Below are positions 16,284-24,462 of a stretch of DNA of 38,739 bases, one piece after another. This DNA comes from Nonomuraea zeae. GTDB lineage: Bacteria > Actinomycetota > Actinomycetes > Streptosporangiales > Streptosporangiaceae. The position numbers and the translations under genes were made by a program. Under the pieces are notes generated by a model. It saw nothing but the letters and a program-made list of their open reading frames with translations, did not search any database and was not told the DNA's origin. Positions within the stretch are counted from its first letter, which is position 1. Each line of letters opens with the position of its first letter. Location of the stretch: contig NZ_VCKX01000099.1 of the NCBI RefSeq assembly GCF_005889725.1, positions 1 to 38,739 of the forward strand. The letters run 5' to 3'.

Positions 16284-17234
16284 CTATTTCTCGATGCTCG
16301 GGACGATCCGCCCCACGGGGGCGCCGCCGCCCAGCACGTCCACCCGCGCGAACGCCGCCGCCCCGCTCACATCGCAGCCCATCCGGCCGAGCACGTCCAG
16401 CGCGACCACCGTGGTGGCCCGCGGGCTGCCGTCTATGACCTTCACCGCCACCGCGTGCCCCGACTCCAGCGCCACCACCAGCACGCCCTCCGCCCCGCCC
16501 TTGGCCACGGCCCCCGGCAGCGCCCGCATCAGCTCCGTGTTCTGGTGACCGGTCCCGCCCACGTACTCGGGATGCGCGCGCATCGCGTCGGCGACCTGGC
16601 GCGGCGCGCTGCCCGGCGCGGCCAGCACCAGCGCCTGCACCGCCCGCGCCAGCCCCGTCAGCGACAGGCCGAACAGCGGCGCCCCGCACCCGTCCACCGC
16701 CACGTGCGCCGCCTTCTCCCCCGCCAGCTCCTCGGTGACCGAACGCACCTTGAGCTGCAGGGGATGATCGGCCGAAAGGTAACCCGGCACGTCCCAGTCA
16801 TTGGCCACGCAGGCGGCCAGCATGGCGGCGTGCTTGCCCGAGCAGTTCATCCGCTCGCGCGAGACGTCCCGCCCCTGCCTGATCAGCTCGTACATCGTGG
16901 GCTGGTCCTCCGGCCACGACGCCGGGCAGGCCAGCGCCCCGGTGTCCAGGCCGTAGTCGGCGAGCAGCTCGCGTACCACGTGCACGTGGAAGTCCTCGCC
17001 CGTGTGACTGCCGGCCGCGATCGCCAGCCGCGGCCCCGCCAGGGCCGCGCCGGCGGTCAGGCAGGCCAGCGCCTGGAACGGCTTGGCCGACGAGCGCGGC
17101 AGCACCGCCGCCTCCACCTGGCCGAGCGCCACCTCCGTACGCCCCGACGGCCCCAGGCCGACGGCGCTGCCGTAGTGGCGGCTCTCCACGAATCCCGAGC
17201 GGATCACCTCGGCGAGCAGGGCGAGATCAGGCAC
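16284..17234 (-). CDS. Asparaginase II family (Rhizobium etli-type L-asparaginase)
   Basis: This 316-residue protein of the type II/ReAII asparaginase family is unrelated to the E. coli enzymes and hydrolyses L-asparagine to aspartate and ammonia. The active-site Ser48 and Lys51 are in LPRSSAKPFQ, with a further Ser in AAGSHTGED. The Cys-Lys-Cys zinc site of the family is present as Cys131 and Lys134 (NCSGKHAAML) and Cys183 (VDGCGAPLFG). Length and motif spacing fit the family, so the enzyme looks active. There is no signal peptide. The GTG start at 17234 overlaps the end of the permease gene by 8 bp (GTGCCTGA), so it is the last gene of the transporter operon. This context supports asparagine or a similar amide as the imported substrate. 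Confidence 0.88.
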   Translation of the reverse strand: MPDLALLAEVIRSGFVESRHYGSAVGLGPSGRTEVALGQVEAAVLPRSSAKPFQALACLTAGAALAGPRLAIAAGSHTGEDFHVHVVRELLADYGLDTGALACPASWPEDQPTMYELIRQGRDVSRERMNCSGKHAAMLAACVANDWDVPGYLSADHPLQLKVRSVTEELAGEKAAHVAVDGCGAPLFGLSLTGLARAVQALVLAAPGSAPRQVADAMRAHPEYVGGTGHQNTELMRALPGAVAKGGAEGVLVVALESGHAVAVKVIDGSPRATTVVALDVLGRMGCDVSGAAAFARVDVLGGGAPVGRIVPSIEK

Positions 17235-18048
17235 CTGCGGATCTCCTTCTGAGCGTGACGGGCTGGCGGGCCTCCAGCGTGCGGGCCAGCTTGGACAGCG
17301 ACGCGTTGACCACCAGATAGATCAGCGCGACGACCAGGTACGTCTGGATGAGCAGGCCGTTGTACGCGGCCAACACCTTGCCGCTGTAGAGCAGCTCGCC
17401 GTAACTCACGACGAACCCGAGCGAGGTGTCCTTGAGCAGGCCGACCGACTGGCTGACGATCGACGGCAGCACCCGGCGGGCCGCCTGCGGCAGCACGACC
17501 AGGCGCATCGTCTGCCCATACGTCAGGCCGACGGCCAGGCCCGCCTCGGTCTGGCCGCGCTCGACCGACCTGATGCCCGCGCGGAAGATCTCGGCGAACG
17601 CCGCCGCGTTCGAGATCGTCAGCGGTACGGCCAGCTTCCAGAACAGCGGCAGATCCAGCCCGTACCGGGGCAGCGCGAACAGCACCACGTACACCAGCAG
17701 CAGCGCGGGAATGACCCGGACCACCTCGACGTAGGCGGCGGCCGGGCCGCGCACCCACCGCCGCGGCGAGAGCCGGCCCAGCGCCAGGACCAGCCCGAAC
17801 GCCATCGACAACGCCGCCGACACGACGGCCGCCAGGAACGTCGACCACAGCCCCGTCAGCAGGTAACGCCACATCGGCCAGGTCCCGTACGGCTCCCAGC
17901 GAGCCGCGTCCAGCTGCCCGTTCGCCCCGAACTGCCGAACGGCCAGGGCGACGAGCGCGACGGCGGCCAGCGTGCCGGCGACGGTGGCCACGCGGATGCG
18001 CCGCCTCGCCTTCGGCCCCGGCTCGTCGAACAACGCGGTACTCGTCAT
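17227..18048 (-). CDS. Amino-acid ABC transporter permease (GluD-like)
   Basis: This 273-residue HisM/GlnP-type inner-membrane permease has a cytoplasmic N-terminus and one early helix (VATVAGTLAAVALVALAV). A substrate-facing loop follows, then the five-helix core. The EAA loop that contacts the ATPase is GQTEAGLAVGLTYGQTMRLVVLPQAARR. FAEIFRAGIRSVERG just before it is typical of polar amino acid uptake permeases. The ATG at 18048 overlaps the stop of the previous permease (ATGA). It probably forms a heterodimer with that protein. Confidence 0.88.
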   Translation of the reverse strand: MTSTALFDEPGPKARRRIRVATVAGTLAAVALVALAVRQFGANGQLDAARWEPYGTWPMWRYLLTGLWSTFLAAVVSAALSMAFGLVLALGRLSPRRWVRGPAAAYVEVVRVIPALLLVYVVLFALPRYGLDLPLFWKLAVPLTISNAAAFAEIFRAGIRSVERGQTEAGLAVGLTYGQTMRLVVLPQAARRVLPSIVSQSVGLLKDTSLGFVVSYGELLYSGKVLAAYNGLLIQTYLVVALIYLVVNASLSKLARTLEARQPVTLRRRSAGA

Positions 18049-18689
18049 CGAAGGATCACCAGCCTGCGTTCGAGCCGTCCCGTCACGAACCCGGCCACCG
18101 CCGCGATCAGCGCGTAGGCCACGCCCGCCCCCACGAAGATGGGAATCGGCTGGGCCTCGACCAGGTTCACCCGGTGCGCGGCCGCCGTCAGGTCCACCAC
18201 CCCGACCGCCGCCGCGAGCGCGGTGTTCATGGCGGTGGCGATGAAGATATTGCCGAGCGGCTGGACGACCGTGCGCAGCGCCTGCGGCAGGATCACGTGC
18301 CGCAGCGACTGGCCGAACGTCAGCCCGATCGCCCGCGCCGCCTCGCCCTGCCCCTTCGACACCGAGTTCACGCCGGAGCGCAGGGCCTCGGCGATGTAGG
18401 CGGCCTCGTACACGGCGATGACCACGATCGCCGTCGTCATCAGCCCGGCCTGCACGCCGATCTCCGGCAGGCCGAAGAACGCGAGCACGAGCAGCACGAG
18501 CAGCGGCAGGTTCTGGAACGTCTCCACGTACGCCGTGCCGATGGCCCGCAGCACCCGGACCGGGCTGACCCGCAGGGCGGTGACCAGCACCCCCAGCACC
18601 GCCGCGCCCGCGAACGACGCGGCGGTGAGCTGGAGCGTCACGATCAGGCCCTGCCACAGCTCCGGCAGGTGATCGAGGAGGACGGGCAT
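18045..18689 (-). CDS. Amino-acid ABC transporter permease (GluC-like)
   Basis: This 214-residue polar amino acid permease begins with LPELWQGLIVTLQLTAASF. The substrate/TM segment is TAYVETFQNLPLLVLLVLAF, and the EAA loop is GQGEAARAIGLTFGQSLRHVILPQALR. Five hydrophobic segments are visible, the minimal HisQ/HisM fold. The start codon overlaps the stop of the binding-protein gene (TGATG) and its stop overlaps the next permease, so all three are translationally coupled. No ATPase gene is adjacent; the complex must borrow an ATP-binding subunit from elsewhere in the genome. Confidence 0.88.
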   Translation of the reverse strand: MPVLLDHLPELWQGLIVTLQLTAASFAGAAVLGVLVTALRVSPVRVLRAIGTAYVETFQNLPLLVLLVLAFFGLPEIGVQAGLMTTAIVVIAVYEAAYIAEALRSGVNSVSKGQGEAARAIGLTFGQSLRHVILPQALRTVVQPLGNIFIATAMNTALAAAVGVVDLTAAAHRVNLVEAQPIPIFVGAGVAYALIAAVAGFVTGRLERRLVILR

Positions 18690-19603
18690 CAGGACCCCGG
18701 CACGGAGCCGATCTGCGGCGGCTGCGGCGCCTCGCCGGTCACCACCGTGCCGATCGAGGTCTTCCAGATCTCCTGCCAGACACCCGCGTCCTGCAGCTTC
18801 TTCAGCCAGGCGTTGGTGAAGGACTTGAACTGGTCGTCACCGTGCTTGAGCCCGATTCCGTACGGATCCACCGTGAACGGCTTCGTCACGATCTCCAGCG
18901 ACGGATCCTTCTTGGCGTCGGCGATCAGGATCGTCTCGTCCTGCACGTACGCGACGCCGCGATCCTGCTTCAGCGCCTGCACGCACTCGGGGTCGCTCCC
19001 GAACGTGATGATCTCCGCCTGCGGCGCCAGCTTCTTGATCGCCGGGATGGCCGGGGTGTTCGCCCCCGCCAGGACCTTCTTGCCGTTCAGGTCCTCCGGC
19101 TTGGCGATGCCCGTCGTGCCCTTCTTCACCGCGATCGTCAGACCCGAGGTGTAGTACGGGCCCGCGAACGCCACCTGCTTCGCCCGCTCCTCGGTGATCG
19201 TGTACGTCTGGAACACCACGTCCACGGTCCCGTTGGCGAGCAACGCCTCCCGGGTCTCCGACGCCGAATTGACGATCTTGACCTTGGGCTCGCCGAGGAT
19301 GTACTTGGCCAGCGCCTTGCCCATCGCCGCGTCGAACCCCTCGACCTCGCCGGTGGCGGGGTTCTGCTGGGAGAGCAGGGGCGCGTCCAGCGAGCCGCCC
19401 ACGAGGAGCTCGCCGCGCTGCTTGATCTTCTCCATGGTCGATCCGGGCAGGATCTCGGCCGCCGTCGCGACGGGCGCCTTGGCCAGGACGTCGCTCTTCG
19501 GGGACTCTCCGCCGGGCACACCGGGCACGGCGGGGCTGCTCGACTCGCCACAGGCCGCAAGGGCTAACACCGAAAGCGCGGCGACAGCGACAAACCTCTT
19601 CAT
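18689..19603 (-). CDS. Amino-acid ABC transporter substrate-binding lipoprotein
   Basis: This protein of about 304 residues is family-3 (GlnH/GluB type) and is lipid-anchored outside the membrane. The signal peptide ends in the lipobox LALAACGES. After a Pro/Ser linker come the SBP_bac_3 motifs: IKQRGELLVGGSLDAPL, GFDAAMGKALAKYILG, DVVFQTYTITEERAKQVAFA (typical of glutamate/glutamine binders) and KPFTVDPYGIGLKHGDDQF. The ATG at 19603 is chosen because it begins the signal peptide; upstream in-frame codons lie in the control region. It is the first gene of the operon with two permeases and asparaginase II, suggesting Asn, Asp, Gln or Glu as ligand. Confidence 0.88.
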   Translation of the reverse strand: MKRFVAVAALSVLALAACGESSSPAVPGVPGGESPKSDVLAKAPVATAAEILPGSTMEKIKQRGELLVGGSLDAPLLSQQNPATGEVEGFDAAMGKALAKYILGEPKVKIVNSASETREALLANGTVDVVFQTYTITEERAKQVAFAGPYYTSGLTIAVKKGTTGIAKPEDLNGKKVLAGANTPAIPAIKKLAPQAEIITFGSDPECVQALKQDRGVAYVQDETILIADAKKDPSLEIVTKPFTVDPYGIGLKHGDDQFKSFTNAWLKKLQDAGVWQEIWKTSIGTVVTGEAPQPPQIGSVPGS

Positions 19604-19616
19604 GAACGTCCACTTC

Positions 19617-19657
19617 CTTCGATTTCGAAGATAAGCCGGACCGTAGTGGGAAATTTC
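19617..19657. promoter_or_regulatory. Candidate ROK operator region
   Basis: Two dyads lie in the divergent spacer between the binding-protein gene and the ROK gene. CTTCGA-TT-TCGAAG at 19617-19630 is 13 bases upstream of the transport operon start codon. The perfect octamer GAAATTTC is at 19650-19657. AT-rich dyads of this type are usual for ROK/NagC-family repressors, so the adjacent regulator is the natural binder. This is inference. Confidence 0.45.
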
Positions 19658-19709
19658 GTAGCAAGTCAATACGTTGTCGGCCTAAGTCTGGACGTGGTAG
19701 GTATCTCAC

Positions 19710-20849
19710 ATGAACCAGCGGCTGCCCGTGCAGGGGGCACAGGGCGACCTGCTGCGACTCGTCGCCACCGGCAAGGCGGAGTCCCGCGCCGACCTGGCCC
19801 GCTTATCGGGCCTGGCGGCCTCCAGCGTCTCACTGCGTGTCGAGGAGCTCATCGACGCCGGGCTGCTGGCCGAAGAAGGCTCGGGCACCTCACGCGGCGG
19901 CCGCCGCCCCCGCCTGCTGCGCCTGTCCCCGGAAGCCGGCGTCCTGGCCGTCGCCGACCTCGGCGCCCACCACGTACGCCTCGGCCTCCTCGACCTCAGC
20001 GGCGCCCCGCTCGTCGTCGAGGAACAACCCTGCGAGATCACCGACGGCCCCCAGCGCACCCTCGACCGCATAGCGGACGCCTTCGACACCCTGCTGGCCA
20101 CCCACGTCCCCGGCCACGTCCCGCTGCGCGGCCTCTGCACCGGCATCCCCGGCCCGGTCGACCCCGCCACCCTGCGCGTCGTCACCCCCTCACGCATGCC
20201 CGGCTGGAACGAGTTCCCCGTCGCCGACCACCTCGCCCGCCGCTACGACCTGCCCGTCCTCGTCGAGAACGACGCCAACCTGATGGCCGCCGGCGAGGCC
20301 CGCTGGTGGCCCGGCCGCCAGAACCTCATGGTCGTCAAGGCCGGCACCGGCATCGGCTGCGGCGTCATCGCCAACGGCCACCTCCACCGCGGAAGGGGCG
20401 CGGCCGGCGACATCAGCCACGTACGCGTCCGCTCCGACTCCTCGATCCTGTGCGCCTGCGGCCACCCCGACTGCCTGGAGGCCTACGCCAGCGGCGCCGC
20501 CCTGATGTCCGCCCTCGCGGACGCGGGCATCGAGGTGAGCCGCCCGGCCGACATCGTCACCCTCGTCAACGACGCCGTCCCCGAGGCCACCAGCCTGGTC
20601 CGCACCGCGGGCCGGCGCATCGGCGAGGTGCTCACGGTCCTGGTCAACTTCTTCAACCCGGACGTGGTGGCGGTGGGCGGCAGCCTCTCGGCCGCCGAGC
20701 CCCTGCTCACCTCGATCCGCGCCGCGGTCTGGGAACGCTGCCTGCCGCTGGCCACCCGCGACCTGGAGATCGCACCGGCGAGGGCCGGCCGCGACGCCGC
20801 CCTCCTGGGCGCCGGCACCCTCCTCCTCGAAGCCGCCTTGCTCGGGTGA
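19710..20849 (+). CDS. ROK-family transcriptional regulator
   Basis: This 379-residue ROK repressor has an N-terminal winged HTH (residues 8-75; SRADLARLSGLAASSVSLRV is the helix-turn-helix and GTSRGGRRPRLLRL the wing). A sugar-kinase-like domain follows. It has the phosphate-binding VVKAGTGIGCGVI near 213 and the zinc motif CACGHPDCLEAYASG near 248. ROK regulators usually sense sugars or sugar phosphates. Here the divergent target is an amino-acid/asparaginase operon, which is less usual. The catalytic-type END segment in VLVENDANLMAAGEA is retained, so ligand binding looks intact. The ATG at 19710 is the only start that gives a full HTH. Confidence 0.88.
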   Translation: MNQRLPVQGAQGDLLRLVATGKAESRADLARLSGLAASSVSLRVEELIDAGLLAEEGSGTSRGGRRPRLLRLSPEAGVLAVADLGAHHVRLGLLDLSGAPLVVEEQPCEITDGPQRTLDRIADAFDTLLATHVPGHVPLRGLCTGIPGPVDPATLRVVTPSRMPGWNEFPVADHLARRYDLPVLVENDANLMAAGEARWWPGRQNLMVVKAGTGIGCGVIANGHLHRGRGAAGDISHVRVRSDSSILCACGHPDCLEAYASGAALMSALADAGIEVSRPADIVTLVNDAVPEATSLVRTAGRRIGEVLTVLVNFFNPDVVAVGGSLSAAEPLLTSIRAAVWERCLPLATRDLEIAPARAGRDAALLGAGTLLLEAALLG

Positions 20850-21156
20850 TGGTGGCGTGAGAAATGCAATCCCCGCCCGCCTTTACAAAGTAGATCACGA
20901 GCTTCGGCGCTATTGAGAGAAAGGCCGGCTTTCCGGAAAGCACGCCGCGCACTGACGCATCCCGCGAGCGGGCGCCCCTGCCATTCGATCGCCTCCCTGA
21001 CCTTGCCTCGTAGCCGCTCACCTGGCGGAAGCCACCGGCCGGCCCAATTACCGGATTCGCATGCTTGCATTCGGTGTCAAAGAGCGGTCACAAGCCTTGT
21101 CGGACATGACGTCCCGGCGCACAGTCGAGGAACAATCGACCGGCTCAGGAGGATGG
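20850..21156. other. Intergenic region, 307 bp, no gene seen
   Basis: No convincing coding frame lies here. It is less GC-rich near 20870-20940 and contains the perfect 14-bp palindrome GCTTTCCGGAAAGC at 20928-20941, plus the direct repeat GCAT/TTGCAT around 21059-21070. It presumably holds the ROK gene's 3' end signals and the promoter of the secreted repeat protein. Confidence 0.5.
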
Positions 21157-22053
21157 ATGAACGAAAAGGGCGCACCAAATCCTCGATCAAGAAACGCGAT
21201 AAGGCGTCTCTTATCGACTGGCCTCGCGATATTCGCCGCCGCCTTCCTCGTCGTGCCGCCCGCAGGGGCCCTGGCCCTGCCGACGCCGAAGGATTTCGTG
21301 TCGAATCTCGACCTCGACTGCTACAAGACCACCACGTACCAGCCGCCGGCCATCACCCTGCTGCTGCGCCACCTCAATCCCGTGCTCGGCAACCTGCCGC
21401 CCGTGCAGGTCACGCTCGGCCAGCGGGAGCAGCTGTGCGTTCCGGTGGCCAAGAACAACGTCCTCCCCCCGGCGGGCGTGCTCGACTACCTCAGATTCGT
21501 CGACCTGTCCTGCTACCGGGTGACCGGGCCGGCGATCAACCAGACTCTGGGGCTGCGTCACCTCAATCCGGTCCTGCAGAACGTGCCGGGCATCAGCGTC
21601 ACGCTGAACCTGCCCCAGCATCTGTGCGTGCCGGTCGCCAAGAACGGCGTGGTCCCCGCCCCGGACATCCTGCGGGTCATCTCGCACATCGACCTGCTGT
21701 GCTACGCGCACCAGCCGAACCCGTCCATGAACAGGGCTCTGACCCTCACCCAGCTCAACCCGGTGCTGACCGGCCAGATCCCCACCAGGACCGTCCAGGT
21801 CACCGCCGCCCGCCAGCTCTGCGTGCCGGTGCAGAAGTCCGGTGACGACATCCCGCCGGACGTGCTCACCATCGTGCGCTGGGTCGACCTGGAGAAGTTC
21901 GACGTCAGCAGCCCGGCCATCTCTCCGGTGCCGCTGACCCTGAGACACCTGAACCCGGTGCTGGGCAACCTGCCCCCTGAGGACCTCAGGCTCACCGGCG
22001 CCGCGCAGCTGGCCGTCCCCGTCTCCAAGAACGGAGTGGTGCCGCCCGGCTGA
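21157..22053 (+). CDS. Secreted protein of four ~64-residue repeats (DUF7450-like)
   Basis: This 298-residue exported protein has a signal peptide (RRLLSTGLAIFAAAFLVVPP; cleavage near Ala40). The mature part is four tandem repeats starting near residues 51, 115, 178 and 243. Each has DL-x-CY, then a variable stretch, LxLRHLNPVL, a V-x-V-T strand, LCVPV-x-KN and a short Val/Pro linker. Each of the first three repeats has exactly two cysteines (55/94, 119/157, 182/222), probably one disulfide per repeat. The fourth has lost both (Lys247, Ala286). The pattern recalls the DUF7450-type CY...LCVP module of secreted proteins; function is unknown. The ATG at 21157 has AGGAGG 4 bases upstream. The gene stands alone and ends in a strong hairpin. 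Confidence 0.8.
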   Translation: MNEKGAPNPRSRNAIRRLLSTGLAIFAAAFLVVPPAGALALPTPKDFVSNLDLDCYKTTTYQPPAITLLLRHLNPVLGNLPPVQVTLGQREQLCVPVAKNNVLPPAGVLDYLRFVDLSCYRVTGPAINQTLGLRHLNPVLQNVPGISVTLNLPQHLCVPVAKNGVVPAPDILRVISHIDLLCYAHQPNPSMNRALTLTQLNPVLTGQIPTRTVQVTAARQLCVPVQKSGDDIPPDVLTIVRWVDLEKFDVSSPAISPVPLTLRHLNPVLGNLPPEDLRLTGAAQLAVPVSKNGVVPPG

Positions 22054-22066
22054 TCCGCCTCAGCGA

Positions 22067-22088
22067 CCGGGCCGGGTGACCGGCCCGG
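22067..22088 (+). terminator. Intrinsic hairpin after the repeat protein
   Basis: A perfect 9-bp stem CCGGGCCGG/CCGGCCCGG with loop GTGA begins 13 bases after the stop codon. It lacks a T-tract, as is common in high-GC actinomycetes. Confidence 0.65.
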
Positions 22089-22248
22089 CCGCCCCTCCGT
22101 CGCCGCATCCGGCCTGGGACCACAACCTCGTGGCCGGCCGTTCGAGGCCGCCGGCGTCGAAGGGGAGATCGCCGAGCACGAAGATCACCGAAATGCTGCT
22201 AGCCTCTCGGGATTTGATCGGCTCATCTCGTTCCGGACAAGGACACTT

Positions 22249-23301
22249 ATGCCCCTGCTGGCCCGCATGCTCTCCGCGCCCCTGTTCGTCGACGTCCGGG
22301 CCGGTGCGGTCGCCAGCCTCGGCACGCTGCTCAGCGACCTGCAGATCGCCAGGCAGGGCCGGGTGGCCGTCGCCGTCGGCCCCAGCCAGGGCGACGGCAT
22401 CTGCGAGGAGCTGCGGATCGACGGGGCCGAGGTGCTCCGCGTCCCCGACGGCACGCTCGCCGCCGCCGCCGAGCTCGGACGGCAGCTGCGGGCCGGCCAG
22501 TTCGAGGCGATCGCGGGCATCGGCGGCGGCAAGACCATCGACGTGACCAAGTTCGCCGCGCACATGGCGGGCATCCCGATGGTGGCGGTGACCACGAGCC
22601 TGGGGCACGACGGCATCGCCTCCCCGGTGAGCACCCTCCAGCACGAGTCGGGCACGGGCTCCTACGGCGTCGTGATGCCGACGGCCGTCCTGGTGGATCT
22701 CGACCGCGTACGGTCCGCCCCGGCGTCGCTCTCCACGGCCGGGATCGGCGACGCGATCAGCGACCTGTCGGCGGTGGCGGACTGGGAGCTGGCCGCCGCC
22801 GAGGCCGGTGAGCCCATCGACGGCCTGGCGGTGGCGATGGCCCGATCGGCGGCGCTGGTCGTGCTGCACCAGCCGGGGCAGGCCAGGAGCGATGAGTTCC
22901 TCACCGTGCTGGCCGAGTCGCTGATCCTGTCCGGGATGGCGATGGGAGTGGCCGGGTCGAGCCGGCCGGCCAGCGGCGGCGACCACGAGATCATGCACGC
23001 CGTCAACGAGCTCTTCCCCGGCACGGCCAGCCACGGAGAGCTCGCCGGGGTCGGCGCCCTGTTCTGCACCTACCTGCGCCAGGACCATGACAAGGTGGAG
23101 CTGATCTCCGCCTGCCTGGAACGCCACGGGCTGCCACGCACGCCCGGCGACCTCGGCCTGCCGGACGCCGCCTTCGCCAAGGCCGTGGCGTACGCTCCGC
23201 AGACCCGTCCGGGCCGCTACACCATCCTGGAGCACCTCGACCTGTCCGAGTCTCAGCTCGCCGAGCACGTGGCGGCCTACGTCGAGGCGATCACCGGCTG
23301 A
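22249..23301 (+). CDS. Glycerol-1-phosphate dehydrogenase-like enzyme (AraM/EgsA type)
   Basis: This 350-residue iron/zinc-dependent alcohol dehydrogenase fold belongs to the sn-glycerol-1-phosphate dehydrogenase branch, which reduces dihydroxyacetone phosphate to glycerol-1-phosphate. The nucleotide loop is AGIGGGKTIDVTKFAAHMAG. TSLGHDGIASPVSTL is diagnostic for the branch. The metal ligands are Asp in GIGDAISDLSAVADWE, His in SGGDHEIMHAVN and His in TASHGELAGVGALF. The N-terminal half is the Rossmann part and the C-terminal half is helical and metal-binding. In bacteria such enzymes supply uncommon G1P for prenylglycerol lipids or secondary metabolites; no lipid-synthesis partner lies nearby. 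The ATG at 22249 is just before the conserved PLFVDVRAGAV. It converges with the dehydratase gene, with a 72 bp gap. Confidence 0.82.
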   Translation: MPLLARMLSAPLFVDVRAGAVASLGTLLSDLQIARQGRVAVAVGPSQGDGICEELRIDGAEVLRVPDGTLAAAAELGRQLRAGQFEAIAGIGGGKTIDVTKFAAHMAGIPMVAVTTSLGHDGIASPVSTLQHESGTGSYGVVMPTAVLVDLDRVRSAPASLSTAGIGDAISDLSAVADWELAAAEAGEPIDGLAVAMARSAALVVLHQPGQARSDEFLTVLAESLILSGMAMGVAGSSRPASGGDHEIMHAVNELFPGTASHGELAGVGALFCTYLRQDHDKVELISACLERHGLPRTPGDLGLPDAAFAKAVAYAPQTRPGRYTILEHLDLSESQLAEHVAAYVEAITG

Positions 23302-23373
23302 GGACCTGGTGCAGGAGACGATGCCGCGGGCGTGGAAGGCCCGGGGCGGAGCTCCCGTGCGCAGCACTGCCCG

Positions 23374-24462
23374 TCAGGCCACCCGGAGGTCGTCCATGGC
23401 GTCCCGGTCCCATGCGATCCCCAGCCCCGGCACGTCGGGAGCGATCGCGTGGCCGTTCTCGATCGGGAGCTCCGCGAGGGTGATCGCGCGCAGCTGCGGG
23501 ATGTGCTCCACGTACGTCCCCGCCGGCACCGCCGCCACCAGGCTGACGTGCAGCTCCATCAGGAAGTGCGGGCAGACGGCCACGTTGAACGCCTCCGCCA
23601 GGTGCGCCACCTTCAGCCACGGCGTGATCCCGCCCACCCTGGCCACGTCCGCCTGCACGACCGAGGCCGCCCCGCGCGTCAGGTAGTCGCGGAACTGCCC
23701 CACCGAGTACATCGACTCCCCCACCGCCACCGGGATCGACGTCGAACGCGCCAGCTCCCTGTGCCCCTGCACGTCGTCGGCGGGCAGCGGCTCCTCGAAG
23801 AAGTACACCCCGTAGGGCTCCAGCGCGTGCGCCCGGCGCCGGGCCTCCGCGTACGTCATCGACTGGTTGGCGTCCACCATGATGTCGAGGCCCGGTCCCA
23901 CGGCGGCGCGGACGGCGGCGATGCGTTCGGCGTCCTCCTCGACCCGCGGGCGGCCAATCTTGATCTTGACGCCGCCGAGCCCGGAGTCCCGCGCCGCGAG
24001 CGCGCCGCGGACCAGGTCCTCGGTGGACAGGTGCAGCCAGCCGCCCTCGGTGTCGTACACGGGGACGGCCTGCCTGAACCCGCCGGCGAGGCGCCACAGC
24101 GGCTCGCCGGCGCGCAGGCAGCGCAGGTCCCACAGCGCGCTGTCCACGGCGGCCAGCGCCAGCGAGGTGATCGCGCCCACCGTGGTGGCGCGGGTGGCGG
24201 CGAACAGATCGCGCCAGATCGCCTCCACCTCCCGCGCGTCCCGCCCGTCCAGCGCGGGCAGGAGGTGGTCGCGGAGCATGGACAGGACGGCCCGGCCGCC
24301 CGTGCCGATCGTGTACGAGTACCCGATCCCCTCCAGCCCGTCGCCGGTCGCGAGCCGGACGAAGATCGTCTCCTGTTTGACGAACGCCTGCACGGCGTCC
24401 GTCCTGACGGTCTCCACGGGGATGTCGATCAAATAGGCGTCGGCGCTGACGATCTTCGTCAT
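23374..24462 (-). CDS. Mandelate racemase/muconate lactonizing family protein, probable sugar-acid dehydratase
   Basis: This 362-residue enolase-superfamily enzyme has an intact mandelate racemase-type active site. Lys166 and Lys168 form the KxK base (GGVKIKIGRP). Metal ligands are Asp197 (VDANQSM), Glu223 (FFEEPLP) and Glu249 (VGESMYS). The Asp272-His299 dyad (VQADVARVGG and VCPHF) is the second base. This set is used by acid-sugar dehydratases (talarate, galactarate, fuconate) and racemases. It overlaps the GntR gene by ATGA and is divergent from an ACS-type MFS transporter. The three form a catabolic module for a sugar acid or similar hydroxy-carboxylate. The exact substrate cannot be read from sequence. 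Confidence 0.88.
   Translation of the reverse strand: MTKIVSADAYLIDIPVETVRTDAVQAFVKQETIFVRLATGDGLEGIGYSYTIGTGGRAVLSMLRDHLLPALDGRDAREVEAIWRDLFAATRATTVGAITSLALAAVDSALWDLRCLRAGEPLWRLAGGFRQAVPVYDTEGGWLHLSTEDLVRGALAARDSGLGGVKIKIGRPRVEEDAERIAAVRAAVGPGLDIMVDANQSMTYAEARRRAHALEPYGVYFFEEPLPADDVQGHRELARSTSIPVAVGESMYSVGQFRDYLTRGAASVVQADVARVGGITPWLKVAHLAEAFNVAVCPHFLMELHVSLVAAVPAGTYVEHIPQLRAITLAELPIENGHAIAPDVPGLGIAWDRDAMDDLRVA

Noticed and set aside
18689..19602. Binding protein start at an upstream in-frame codon (19669)
   Set aside because: The extra 22 residues would place a charged segment ahead of the signal peptide and cover the operator dyad. The ATG at 19603 starts a standard lipoprotein signal.
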